A DNA stretch of 53,721 nucleotides from Deltaproteobacteria bacterium (GTDB lineage: Bacteria; Myxococcota_A; UBA9160; SZUA-336), in assembly GCA_029261925.1 (NCBI GenBank), contig JAJDAJ010000089.1:1-53721 (forward strand), written 5' to 3'. The position numbers and the translations under genes were made by a program. Positions within the stretch are counted from its first letter, which is position 1, and every line of letters starts with the position of its first letter. Below, one piece after another: positions 1 through 7,314 of the stretch. The notes under the pieces are model-generated. The model was not told the DNA's origin. It ran no database searches and saw only the letters and a program-made list of their open reading frames with translations.

Positions 1-1
1 C

Positions 2-124
2 CGCACCTCCGCAATACGAGCTGCCTCGCTGCCCGCCTGGCTCAAGCACTACAATCACCAGCGACCCCACCGGGCCCTCGCAAAGAAAACCCCGATGACC
101 CGCCTCAGAGCCTCACGTCAGTGA
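2..124 (+). CDS. IS481-family transposase, C-terminal end (partial)
   Basis: The frame from base 2 is open to a TGA at 122-124 and encodes the last 40 residues of a DDE transposase. The block W-L-K-H-Y-N-H-Q-R-P-H-R-A-L and the following K-K-T-P-M-T-R-L match the C-terminal signature of IS481-type transposases (W..YN..RPH.AL...TP..RL). The rest lies outside the window. The protein would cut and join the IS ends seen just downstream. The identification rests on this short signature only. Confidence 0.8.
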   Translation, partial: RTSAIRAASLPAWLKHYNHQRPHRALAKKTPMTRLRASRQ

Positions 125-146
125 TCTGTTGAGGTCCCACAACTAG
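125..146. repeat. Right end of IS481-like element with CTAG target copy
   Basis: Right after the transposase stop, the minus strand reads TGTGGGACCTCAACAGATCA inward from about position 141. This starts with TGT, as IS481-family terminal repeats do. CTAG follows at 143-146; known IS481 elements insert at and duplicate CTAG-type targets. The other end is outside the window, so the inverted repeat and duplication cannot be confirmed. Confidence 0.55.
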
Positions 147-174
147 CGGCTGCTGGCGGGCCCCGCGCGGCAGC

Positions 175-1185
175 TCAGAGCCTGCGCGGATCGACCACGG
201 TGCGGATCGGACTCGCCGGATCGCGCATCGCCTCCAGCGCCCCGGCCACCCGTCCCAGTCCGATGCCCGGGCCGAGCCAGGGCGTCACGTCGATCTCGCC
301 CTCGCCCAGGGCGCGGTGCGCGGCCGCGAAGTCCTCCGGCGCGGGACCGCCGCCGAACTGCACGACCAGACCCTTGGTGTGGGCGACCGGCGTGAAGACG
401 CGATCGGTCTCCAGACACCAGCCGGCCACCATGATGCGCGCGCCCGGCGCCGCCCGGCGCATCACGCCGTCGAGCACCCCGGGCACGCCGACGCACTCGA
501 AGATCACGCTGGGCTGCACGCTGGACCCCCGCTCGGCGGCGGGATCGATGGCGACGTCGGCGCCGCTGGCAAGCGCCAGCTCACGGCGCTCCGGCGAGAA
601 GTCGGACGCCAGGATCCGCGCGGGCCGCGCGCCACGCAGCGCGGCGAGGACCGCGAGACCGATCGCGCCGCAGCCGACCACCAGCGCGACGTCGTCGTCG
701 CGCACGCGCGCGGCGCGCACGTAGTACACGCCCACGGACACCGGCTCGGTCAGCGCGGCGCGGGCGTCGTCCAGCGCGTCGGGAACGGGGATGAGCAGCT
801 CCTCGGACAGGCGCATGTACTCGCCGAAGCCACCGGGCAGGTCGTTGCACAGCCCCACGGCACCAGGGCGTCCGTCGCGCACCACGACGGGTGCGGAGGT
901 CACGCGCGTGCCCGGCCGCAGCCGCCCGCGGGTCCCGGGGCCGTGCTCGACGACCTCGGCACAGTACTCGTGGCCCAGCACCACGGGGCGGCTCAGGTCC
1001 ATGTCGAAGGGCCCGTCGGCCTCGCGCGACCAGCGCACCAGCTGCTCGCCGTGGTGCAGCACGTGCAGGTCCGAGGCGCAGAGCCCGCAGGCGCGGGTCC
1101 GGACCAGCACCTCGCCCGGGCCGGGCACGGGATCGTCGAGCTCCCCGATCCGGATGGCGCCCGACTGCATGATGGCCGCTCGCAT
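175..1185 (-). CDS. Zinc-binding alcohol dehydrogenase (MDR family)
   Basis: 336-residue medium-chain dehydrogenase/reductase, likely an NAD(P)-dependent alcohol or polyol dehydrogenase in the cytoplasm. The catalytic-zinc region has C33-G-L-C36 with D39, and G71-H72-E73. The Rossmann motif is V-V-G-C-G-A-I-G-L. The four-Cys structural zinc lobe of classical family members is missing: the corresponding stretch has only one Cys. ATG at 1185 is preceded by a strong purine-rich site (GGAGGGGGGGAG). The frame stays open far upstream, but the family N-terminus (M-R-A-A-I-M) begins here. It is divergent from the isochorismatase-like gene; a minus-strand TATCAT at 1240-1235 may be its -10. Substrate unknown. 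Confidence 0.85.
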   Translation of the reverse strand: MRAAIMQSGAIRIGELDDPVPGPGEVLVRTRACGLCASDLHVLHHGEQLVRWSREADGPFDMDLSRPVVLGHEYCAEVVEHGPGTRGRLRPGTRVTSAPVVVRDGRPGAVGLCNDLPGGFGEYMRLSEELLIPVPDALDDARAALTEPVSVGVYYVRAARVRDDDVALVVGCGAIGLAVLAALRGARPARILASDFSPERRELALASGADVAIDPAAERGSSVQPSVIFECVGVPGVLDGVMRRAAPGARIMVAGWCLETDRVFTPVAHTKGLVVQFGGGPAPEDFAAAHRALGEGEIDVTPWLGPGIGLGRVAGALEAMRDPASPIRTVVDPRRL

Positions 1186-1234
1186 GCTCCCCCCCTCCGC
1201 CGGCCGCGCCCCGGCACGGGCCCTGCGGCCCATG

Positions 1235-1240
1235 ATGATA
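1235..1240 (-). promoter_or_regulatory. Putative -10 element (TATCAT)
   Basis: Minus strand reads TATCAT about 49 nt before the alcohol dehydrogenase start. It sits in an 87-bp divergent gap. No convincing -35 is visible. Confidence 0.3.
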
Positions 1241-1260
1241 CAGGCCCGCCCGCCAGGGCT

Positions 1261-1266
1261 TATGAT
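1261..1266 (+). promoter_or_regulatory. Putative -10 (TATGAT), leaderless arrangement
   Basis: TATGAT is followed by GCGCGC and then directly by the ATG at 1273. No Shine-Dalgarno precedes that ATG. With the usual 6-7 nt from -10 to transcription start, the message would begin at or next to the start codon. Confidence 0.5.
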
Positions 1267-1272
1267 GCGCGC

Positions 1273-1899
1273 ATGGCCATCGATCTCGCTCCCTTCCTCG
1301 ACCCCACCCGCTGCGCCGTCATCGTCTTCGAGTGTCAGGAGAACGTGATCGGCTCGGGTAGCCAGATCCCCGGGCTCCGGAAATCGGTCCGGGATGGCGG
1401 GATGCTCTCGAACATCGCGGGCCTGCTGACGCGGGCGCGGGCGCACGGCGCCCGCGTCTTCTACTGCACGGCCGGCGCACGCCACGGGGGCCTCGGCCGC
1501 TCGAGGACGCCGCTCAACGACCGCATGAGCCGCGAGGCCGCGCCCGCCGGCGACGTCAGCGACACGTCGGTCGTCAAGGAGATCGCCCCGGAGCCCGGCG
1601 ACGTGCTGATCCACCGCGGACACGGCATGTCGGGCTTCTACCGCACCGAGCTCGATCCCTGCCTGCGCGACCTGGGCGTGAGCACCGTCATCGTCACGGG
1701 GGTGTCGATCAACATCGGCGTGCTCGGCACGACGCTCGAGGCCGTGAACCACGGCTACCGCACGATCGTCGCCGCGGACTGCGTCGCCGGTGACCCGCCC
1801 GAGTACGGCGAGATGGTGCTGCGCTACAGCATCCGCAACCTGGCCTACCTGTCGAGCTCGGAGGAGATCGCGCGCATCTGGGAAGCGGCGGCGCGCTGA
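1273..1899 (+). CDS. Isochorismatase-like (cysteine hydrolase superfamily) protein
   Basis: 208 residues, the normal size for the isochorismatase/nicotinamidase fold. The usual catalytic triad Asp-Lys-Cys is changed throughout. The Asp strand reads V-I-V-F-E20, so Glu replaces Asp. Lys is replaced by R125 in V-L-I-H-R. The nucleophile position in V-T-G-V-S-I-N-I-G159 is Gly. Gly at this position is also seen in true isochorismatases, which need no thiol nucleophile, so amidase chemistry is unlikely. The start is chosen at ATG 1273, 6 nt after a TATGAT element. It converges on the BKACE gene. Substrate unknown. Confidence 0.8.
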   Translation: MAIDLAPFLDPTRCAVIVFECQENVIGSGSQIPGLRKSVRDGGMLSNIAGLLTRARAHGARVFYCTAGARHGGLGRSRTPLNDRMSREAAPAGDVSDTSVVKEIAPEPGDVLIHRGHGMSGFYRTELDPCLRDLGVSTVIVTGVSINIGVLGTTLEAVNHGYRTIVAADCVAGDPPEYGEMVLRYSIRNLAYLSSSEEIARIWEAAAR

Positions 1900-1908
1900 C
1901 GCGCCCGC

Positions 1909-2820
1909 TCAGCGGGGCGGCAGGTCGAGGATGCGGGCGGCCTCGGCGCAGCTCGCCACGGGCCGACCGACCTCCCGCGCCAGGGCGACCGCGCGCTCGA
2001 CCAGCTCCACGTTGGAGGGTCGCGTGTCGCCCGCCCAGTCCTCGAGCCCGAGGCGCAGGTGGCCGCCGCGCTCGAGCGCGTGCCGCGCCACGCCGTGCTC
2101 GAAGACGTCACCCGAGACCACGCTCACCGCCCACGCGGCGGCGCTGCCCTCCAGCATGCGCAGGTACGCGTCGAGCGCCCAGGGTCGCGCCGGCAGGCCG
2201 CAGAGCAGATCGACGTGCGGGCCGCCCCGGTAGCTGCGCTCACCGCAGAGGGTCAGGCGCATGAACGTGCCCCGCGGCAGCCGCCCCGCACGCTCGTAGA
2301 CCCGTGCGTGGCGCAGGAAGCCCGGCTCGAAGATCACCATGCTCGCCCCGATGCCCAGGCCCTCGCACTGCTGCGCCATGTAGCGGATCGCCCGCGGCGA
2401 GTTCGTGTACACGTGGTCGGTGTCGCGCGGCAGGCCGTCGTCCGCGGTCGCCACGATGTTCGCGGAGCCCGGCTCCATCAGACCGATCCGCAGCCCGCAG
2501 CGCTCGACCAGGAGCGGGATGTGGCCGACCCGCTCCTCGATCGGATTCCGGAACACCACGGTCGGGTAGACCAGCGCATCGGGGCGCGCGGCGAGGATCG
2601 GCTCGAAGTGCTCCAGGTACAGCGCCACGGCCCCGGGCACGTCCACGTCGACGCGCGGGGCGTGCGTGTGGATCACCGAGGCGCCCGCCGCCAGGCAGCG
2701 CAGTGCGTCGTCCACCAGCGCGGCCGAGGTGTGCGGCACCTCGGGGTTGTCCTCCGGCGAGGTCGCTCCGTTGAGCGCCGCCTCGATGATCACCGGGGTC
2801 CCGGACTCGCTGCCCGCCAC
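1909..2820 (-). CDS. BKACE family protein (DUF849, beta-keto acid cleavage enzyme)
   Basis: 303 residues, like characterised 3-keto-5-aminohexanoate cleavage enzymes. That family condenses a beta-keto acid with acetyl-CoA to give acetoacetate and a new CoA ester, using zinc. The zinc pair H51-T-H53 is visible in V-I-H-T-H-A-P. The third ligand is likely E260 in G-L-E-D. An N-terminal A-A-L-N-G-A motif and an S-x-V-S-G-D block also fit. GTG at 2820 is chosen because GGAGG lies 5 nt upstream and the family N-terminus starts there; a much longer open frame upstream is not used. TATGAT at 2853-2848 is a likely -10. The keto-acid substrate is not evident. Confidence 0.88.
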   Translation of the reverse strand: MAGSESGTPVIIEAALNGATSPEDNPEVPHTSAALVDDALRCLAAGASVIHTHAPRVDVDVPGAVALYLEHFEPILAARPDALVYPTVVFRNPIEERVGHIPLLVERCGLRIGLMEPGSANIVATADDGLPRDTDHVYTNSPRAIRYMAQQCEGLGIGASMVIFEPGFLRHARVYERAGRLPRGTFMRLTLCGERSYRGGPHVDLLCGLPARPWALDAYLRMLEGSAAAWAVSVVSGDVFEHGVARHALERGGHLRLGLEDWAGDTRPSNVELVERAVALAREVGRPVASCAEAARILDLPPR

Positions 2821-2847
2821 GTCGCCTCCCGCTGCCGTCGCCCGGAG

Positions 2848-2853
2848 ATCATA
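2848..2853 (-). promoter_or_regulatory. Putative -10 (TATGAT) for the BKACE gene
   Basis: Minus strand TATGAT lies 27 nt before the GTG at 2820, leaving room for a leader that carries the GGAGG site. No clear -35. Confidence 0.45.
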
Positions 2854-2882
2854 CCGGCCCACAGCCGTGGCCCGCGGCGGCG

Positions 2883-2888
2883 TAGACT
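2883..2888 (+). promoter_or_regulatory. Putative -10 (TAGACT), leaderless arrangement
   Basis: TAGACT is followed by seven bases (CCCGCCC) and the ATG at 2896. No ribosome binding site is present between them. Confidence 0.45.
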
Positions 2889-2895
2889 CCCGCCC

Positions 2896-4812
2896 ATGAG
2901 ACGGAACCATCCGGTCGCCGGGATCGTGGCGCTGCTGCTGGCCCTCGCAGCTCCCGCGCGAGCGGAGCTGGTCGAGCTGCGGATCGACGCGATCGAGCCC
3001 TTCGCGGGCGGCGTGGCCCACGGAGACGCCGGTCCCTACGAGCGCGTCAGCGGCGTGGCACGGGGCGAGCTCGATCCCGCAGATCCCCACAACGCCGGCA
3101 TCGCCCTGCTCGACCGGGCGCCGCGCAACGCGCGCGGCCGGGTCGAGTACGAGGTCGACGTGTTCATGCTGAGGCCGGTCGGCGGCTCGAGCACGCTGCT
3201 CTACGACGTCACCAATCGGGGCTCGAAGGTCGCGCTGACCTTCTTCAGCGACGCCGCGCGCGGCGCGGGATCGAACGACCCGCGAGACGCCGCCGACGTG
3301 GGAGACGGCTTCCTGCTGCGGCGCGGATACGCCGTGGTCTGGAGCGGCTGGGATCCGACCGTCCCGGAGGGTCAGGGCCTGATGCGCGGCCGCTTCCCGC
3401 GCGTACCCGGACTGCGCGGGCCCGTGCGCGACGAGTGGGTCTTCGGCGTCTCGACCCCCGACGTGCCGGAGTCCGCGACGCTGAGCTACCCCGCGACGCG
3501 GCGCGAGGGCGCGCGCCTCACGGTCCGCCGCCGCGAGACCGACGCGCCGCGGGAGCTGCCGGCGGGGGCGTGGCGCTGGGTGGACGACCGCCACGTCGCA
3601 CTCGTGGGTGCGCGCTTCGAGCCCGCGCTGATCTACGAGCTGCGCTACGAGGCGGCCGACCCGCCGGTGCTGGGGATCGGGTTCGCCGCCGTGCGCGACC
3701 TGGTCTCGCACCTGCGCCACGAACCGGGCGCCGGGGGTCCGTTCGAGCGGAGCCTGGCAGTGGGCGTCTCGCAGAGCGGGCGCTTCCTGCGTCACTTCCT
3801 CGAGCTGGGCATGAACCGCGACGAGCGCGATCGCCGCGTCTTCGACGGCATGCTGCCGTACATCGCCGGCAGCGGGAAGGTCTTCGCCAATCACGCCTTC
3901 GGCCAGCCAGGCCGCTCGGCGGGCGGCCACATCGCGCGCCTGTTCCCGGAGAGCTGGTTCCCGTTCGCCCACGCGCGCACGGCGGACCCGCACGGCGGGG
4001 GCGAGCGCGGCCTGCTGCGCGGCGACGATACGGATCCCCTGATCATCGAGGCCAACAGCTCGACGGAGTACTGGCACAAGGGCGCCTCGCTGGGGCACAC
4101 CGATCCCGCGGGAGCCCGCGACCTCGCCGAGCCGCCCGGTGTGCGGCTCTTCCTGATCTCGGGGACCGAGCACGCCGGCGGCGCCCTGCCGCGCGCGCAC
4201 ACCTGCGCGCACCCGACCAACCCCGTGCGCCCGGGTCCGGCGCTGAGGGCGCTGCTCGTCGCGCTCGAGGCCTGGGTCGCCCGCGGCACCCCGCCCCCGG
4301 CCAGCCGGGTGCCGCGGATCGCCGACGCGACGCTGGTCCGCTTCGAGGACCTGTCGTTCCCGTCCATCCCCGGCGCCGCGCGACCGCCCGCGCCCAACGC
4401 GCTCCGCGTCCCGCCGGACTGGATCGATCCCGCGAGCGGAGCCGGTCCGACCTACCCGGTGCTCGTGCCGGCGGTCGACGGCGACGGCAACGAGATCGCC
4501 GGGCTGCGGCTGCCGCCGGTGGCCGTACCACTCGCGACGTACAGCGGCTGGAATGCCTTCGAGCCACCCCACCCGGTCGGGGACCTCTGCGGGCGCAGCG
4601 GCAGCGCCCTGCCCTTCCCGCGCGACGCGGCGGTGCGCGACGCGGCCGGCGACCCGCGCGCGGCGATCCGGGAGCGCTACCCGACCCATGCGGACTACGT
4701 GGAGCGGGTTCGCGCGGCGAGCCGCGCGCTCGTGGACGCCCGCCTGCTGCTTCCGGACGACGCCGCGGCCTACCTGCGCGCCGCGAGTGCCGACGACGCG
4801 GCCTGGAGGTAG
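2896..4812 (+). CDS. Secreted alpha/beta hydrolase domain protein (Abhydrolase_10-like)
   Basis: 638 residues. The N-terminus has a basic start, a hydrophobic core (I-V-A-L-L-L-A-L-A) and an A-P-A-R-A signal-peptidase I site near residue 24, so the protein is exported. The nucleophile elbow G-V-S-Q-S-G lies near residue 293, and a likely catalytic His is in G-T-E-H-A-G near residue 424. Both are typical of large uncharacterised alpha/beta hydrolases of this type. It probably hydrolyses an ester or amide in the periplasm or outside the cell. ATG at 2896 is placed by the signal peptide. The lipoprotein gene follows 55 nt downstream and may be co-transcribed. Confidence 0.82.
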   Translation: MRRNHPVAGIVALLLALAAPARAELVELRIDAIEPFAGGVAHGDAGPYERVSGVARGELDPADPHNAGIALLDRAPRNARGRVEYEVDVFMLRPVGGSSTLLYDVTNRGSKVALTFFSDAARGAGSNDPRDAADVGDGFLLRRGYAVVWSGWDPTVPEGQGLMRGRFPRVPGLRGPVRDEWVFGVSTPDVPESATLSYPATRREGARLTVRRRETDAPRELPAGAWRWVDDRHVALVGARFEPALIYELRYEAADPPVLGIGFAAVRDLVSHLRHEPGAGGPFERSLAVGVSQSGRFLRHFLELGMNRDERDRRVFDGMLPYIAGSGKVFANHAFGQPGRSAGGHIARLFPESWFPFAHARTADPHGGGERGLLRGDDTDPLIIEANSSTEYWHKGASLGHTDPAGARDLAEPPGVRLFLISGTEHAGGALPRAHTCAHPTNPVRPGPALRALLVALEAWVARGTPPPASRVPRIADATLVRFEDLSFPSIPGAARPPAPNALRVPPDWIDPASGAGPTYPVLVPAVDGDGNEIAGLRLPPVAVPLATYSGWNAFEPPHPVGDLCGRSGSALPFPRDAAVRDAAGDPRAAIRERYPTHADYVERVRAASRALVDARLLLPDDAAAYLRAASADDAAWR

Positions 4813-4867
4813 CCCCCAGATGCGGGCCCCACCTTCCGATGTTCCCCGGCAAGCGGAGGAACGACGG

Positions 4868-5800
4868 ATGCGCTGGCAACTCTGTCTGGTGGTGGTGATC
4901 GGCGTCGCGGGTTGCGCGCAGGAGTACGGACCCGGGCACGTCGAGGATCTGCTCCGCAGGGCCGCGGACGGAGCGCGGGCGCAGCACGCGCGGGGAAACG
5001 CGGCCGAGGCAGCCGAGCTGGCCGCGGCGGTCGAGCGCATCGACCCGGACTTCGCCGACCTGGAGCCGCTGGCCGCCGGCGCCCGCGCCTGGGCGCCCTC
5101 GCTGGCCGGCGTCAGCCGCGCGCGCCGGGTGGAGGTCCAGCGTCCCGCCGCGCAGCGTGTGCTCCTGTACGTGCCCGACCGGCTGCTCGACCTGCTCGAT
5201 GTGATCTCGTTCGACGCACACGTGGGACCCGGGATCTTCGTCGACGCACACGGCACGCACGCGCTGCAGGCCAGCGCCGGCGCGCGCTCGGCAGTGGGCG
5301 CGGGCCTGAGCCGGGGACGCATGCTGGGCGTGCACGCGCGCCAGGAGACGGGCGTGGCGGTGCTCGCCATGGGTGCACGAACCGGCGGCATCGCGGTGGC
5401 GGGCACGGCCGGCGCCCGCGCGCACCAGGCATCGGTGGCGGGCATCCACGATCCCTACGACGGCTACTACCAGGAGCACGCGGACTACTGGAGCGTGGGC
5501 GCCTCCGCGACCGTGCTGCTGGCGGGAGGCGGCGCCGAGCTGCACCCGGTGCAGCTGCTCGACTTCCTGGCCGGCTGGATCGGGCTGGACCCGCTCGACG
5601 ACGACCTGGCCCACACCCGGGGCCTGCGACTCGGCCGCGACGAGCGCGAGCTGCTCGCCGATCTGGCCCGGGTCGAGCAGCACGACGCGAGCCTCGAGGG
5701 CTACCGCGAGGCCCGCGAGTCCGCCGCCCCGCAGTCCACAGCGACTCCGCTCCCCCGGCGGTCGGACCCCGTGCCCGCGAGCCCCGCCCCCGAGCCCTGA
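4868..5800 (+). CDS. Predicted lipoprotein of unknown function
   Basis: 310 residues with a lipoprotein signal peptide: M-R-W, a hydrophobic run, then a V-A-G-C lipobox with Cys at residue 17. ATG at 4868 follows a GGAGG site. The mature part starts with an Ala-rich helical stretch (about residues 25-60) and continues into a Gly/Ala-rich region with many small residues. It ends in a Pro-rich tail. I do not recognise a domain. The hydrolase gene upstream is also exported, so the two may act in the same envelope compartment. Convergent with the SDR gene. Confidence 0.75.
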   Translation: MRWQLCLVVVIGVAGCAQEYGPGHVEDLLRRAADGARAQHARGNAAEAAELAAAVERIDPDFADLEPLAAGARAWAPSLAGVSRARRVEVQRPAAQRVLLYVPDRLLDLLDVISFDAHVGPGIFVDAHGTHALQASAGARSAVGAGLSRGRMLGVHARQETGVAVLAMGARTGGIAVAGTAGARAHQASVAGIHDPYDGYYQEHADYWSVGASATVLLAGGGAELHPVQLLDFLAGWIGLDPLDDDLAHTRGLRLGRDERELLADLARVEQHDASLEGYREARESAAPQSTATPLPRRSDPVPASPAPEP

Positions 5801-5801
5801 G

Positions 5802-5817
5802 CGCCGGCTAGCCGGCG
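5802..5817. other. 16-bp perfect palindrome between convergent stop codons
   Basis: CGCCGGCTAGCCGGCG reads the same on both strands and lies between the stop of the lipoprotein gene and the end of the SDR gene, whose TAG is inside it. It could act as a bidirectional stem for termination, but there is no T-tract on either side. Confidence 0.35.
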
Positions 5818-6596
5818 TCCGGCTCCGCGGGCGAGCCCGGCTGCACCTCGAGCGTGTCAACCCAGACGTCGGGCGGGCTCTCGATCACGTGCAGGATCGC
5901 GCGCGAGATGGCCTCGGCGGGCAGCATCACCCCCTTGAGGCGACCGTCGCGCAGCCCGAAGTGGCGCCAGTAGTCACCGAGCGCGGGCATCGCCGCGGGA
6001 TCCCAGGCAGCTCCGAACTCGCTGAAGGTCGGACCCAGGCGCAGCTTGGTGACGCGGATGCCCGTGCCCTCGAGCTCCAGGGCGAGCCCGCTGGCCAGGT
6101 TCTCGATCCCGGCCTTCGACGCGCCGTAGAGCAGCTGCTGAGGGCGCGGATGCCGCACCGCGTCGCTGGTCACGAAGATCACGTCGCCCGGCGCTCCCTG
6201 CTCCCGCAGCGGCTGGAGCGCGCGCCGCGTCACGAGGATGGGCCCGAGGAAGTTGGTGGCGACCTCGCTCTGCAGCCCGTCGAGCGGGTACTCGTGCAGG
6301 AGCGAGGGGCGCGAGCCGCCGGCGTTGTTGATCACGACGTCGGCCACGCCCAGCGACTTCTCACATCCGGCGAAGAACCGCTCCACCGAGGCCGGGTCCG
6401 AGACGTCGAGCGAGCCGGCCCAGACGCGCGCGCCCAGGGCACGGGCCTGCCCGGCGACCTCCTCGAGGCGGTCGGTGCGCCGCGCACCGAGCGCGACGGC
6501 ATGCCCCGCACCGGCGAGACCCAGCGCGACCGCCGCACCGATCCCGGCCGAGGCCCCCGTCACCACCGCGATCCTGCTGCTGCGTGGGCGTGTCAC
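5808..6596 (-). CDS. Short-chain dehydrogenase/reductase
   Basis: 262 residues. Cofactor motif V-T-G-A-S-A-G-I-G near the N-terminus, N-N-A-G, and the catalytic Y-G-A-S-K with an upstream Ser (V-T-S-D). A classical NAD(P)-dependent SDR; substrate unknown. The frame is open to an ATG at 6638, but that ATG and the next codons are the downstream arm and T-run of the terminator at 6618-6652. The start is therefore placed at GTG 6596. TATGAT-GCGCGC stands immediately before this GTG, the same spacing as at other apparently leaderless genes here. Confidence 0.85.
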   Translation of the reverse strand: MTRPRSSRIAVVTGASAGIGAAVALGLAGAGHAVALGARRTDRLEEVAGQARALGARVWAGSLDVSDPASVERFFAGCEKSLGVADVVINNAGGSRPSLLHEYPLDGLQSEVATNFLGPILVTRRALQPLREQGAPGDVIFVTSDAVRHPRPQQLLYGASKAGIENLASGLALELEGTGIRVTKLRLGPTFSEFGAAWDPAAMPALGDYWRHFGLRDGRLKGVMLPAEAISRAILHVIESPPDVWVDTLEVQPGSPAEPDAG

Positions 6597-6602
6597 GCGC
6601 GC

Positions 6603-6608
6603 ATCATA
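6603..6608 (-). promoter_or_regulatory. Putative -10 (TATGAT), leaderless arrangement
   Basis: Minus strand TATGAT, then GCGCGC, then GTG at 6596: the same 6-nt spacer sequence as at 1261-1273. It lies just past the upstream terminator, so the SDR is probably its own transcript. Confidence 0.5.
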
Positions 6609-6617
6609 CGGGAGCCG

Positions 6618-6652
6618 AAAAAAAGGGGCGGGGAGCATGCGCTCCCCGCCCC
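6618..6652 (-). terminator. Rho-independent terminator of the RNA-binding protein gene
   Basis: On the minus strand a perfect 12-bp stem (GGGGCGGGGAGC with its complement at 6652-6641 and 6636-6625) closes a 4-nt loop and is followed by seven T (6624-6618). It lies 21 nt beyond the stop of the RRM gene. This is the clearest intrinsic terminator in the window. Confidence 0.93.
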
Positions 6653-6673
6653 CGTATCATCGCGTCGGCAGTC

Positions 6674-6985
6674 CTAGTAGCGGTCGCGCCGCCCGCCGCC
6701 GCCGCCACCGCCACCGCCACCGCCACCGCCACCACCGCGGCGGTCCTGGGCCTCGTTCACGCGCAGGCTGCGCCCCCCGAGGTCCGAGCCGTCCAGGGCG
6801 CGCATGGCGTCCTCGGCGGCATTGGCGTCTCCCATCTCGACGAAGCCGAACCCGCGGGGTCGGCCCGTGTCGCGATCGGTGATCACAGCCACCGATTCGA
6901 CCTCACCGTGGCGAGCGAACACGTCGCGCAGCTCGTCCTCGGTGACGGAGAAGGGAAGGTTTCCGACATAAAGCTTCTTGCTCAA
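6674..6985 (-). CDS. RRM-type RNA-binding protein with poly-glycine tail
   Basis: 103 residues: one RNA recognition motif plus a tail. RNP2 is L-Y-V-G-N-L at 5-10 and RNP1 is R-G-F-G-F-V-E-M at 44-51. After residue 83 comes an Arg/Gly region with 15 consecutive Gly, then R-R-D-R-Y. Such small glycine-rich RRM proteins bind single-stranded RNA, often in cold response. The start is TTG at 6985: it gives the family N-terminus (M-S-K-K-L-Y-V-G-N), with GCGAGGA upstream. An ATG 8 nt before it is in another frame. A GTG start 14 codons upstream is possible but gives a non-family leader. It ends in a strong terminator. Confidence 0.93.
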   Translation of the reverse strand: MSKKLYVGNLPFSVTEDELRDVFARHGEVESVAVITDRDTGRPRGFGFVEMGDANAAEDAMRALDGSDLGGRSLRVNEAQDRRGGGGGGGGGGGGGGGRRDRY

Positions 6986-7307
6986 CTGACATTCCTCGCC
7001 CCGCATCCTCAACAGGCTGCGAGGCACGCGCGCCGGGCTCGGTACCGGCCTTTCCGGCTGGAGTCCCGCGCCATCTTGCCGCTCGCAGGGCCGGACAGCG
7101 TCCGGACACGCGGGCGGGAGGGGCGGACTCGAAGGGGAAAACAGGTCGGCACCAGGGCCGGGGTCTGCGAGCCGATCGGACGGCCTCTCGGGCGAGAGCC
7201 TAGCGCAGGCCCCGACCGGCGCCAGCGGCGCCAGCGGCGCCGGGGCCGGGCTCGCCCGGCGGGGCGTGCGGAGCCGTTCGGGGCCGTGCCGGGCCGTTCA
7301 GGGCCGC
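6986..7307. other. 322-bp gap upstream of the RRM gene
   Basis: No gene is visible here. It holds the leader and presumably the promoter of the RRM gene (minus strand), but no convincing -10/-35 pair could be picked out. The right part is low-complexity GC-rich repeat (see 7218-7314). Confidence 0.6.
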
Positions 7308-7314
7308 TCAGGGC
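7218..7314. repeat. GC-rich short tandem repeats at the 3' end of the molybdopterin gene
   Basis: 7218-7241 contains GGCGCCAGC-type 9-bp units. 7271-7320 contains five imperfect 10-bp units (for example GAGCCGTTCG, GGGCCGTGCC, GGGCCGTTCA, GGGCCGCTCA). The last units overlap the stop codon of the oxidoreductase gene. Confidence 0.7.

Noticed and set aside
1909..5445. Very long minus-strand open frame extending upstream of the BKACE gene
   Set aside because: Only the part from GTG 2820 matches a protein family; the rest is antisense to the hydrolase and lipoprotein genes and has the Arg/Ala/Pro-rich composition of GC-rich shadow frames.
6903..7109. Alternative small minus-strand frame starting at the ATG just before the RRM start
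   Set aside because: Overlaps the RRM gene in another frame, has no family resemblance, and the RRM motifs fix the real frame.
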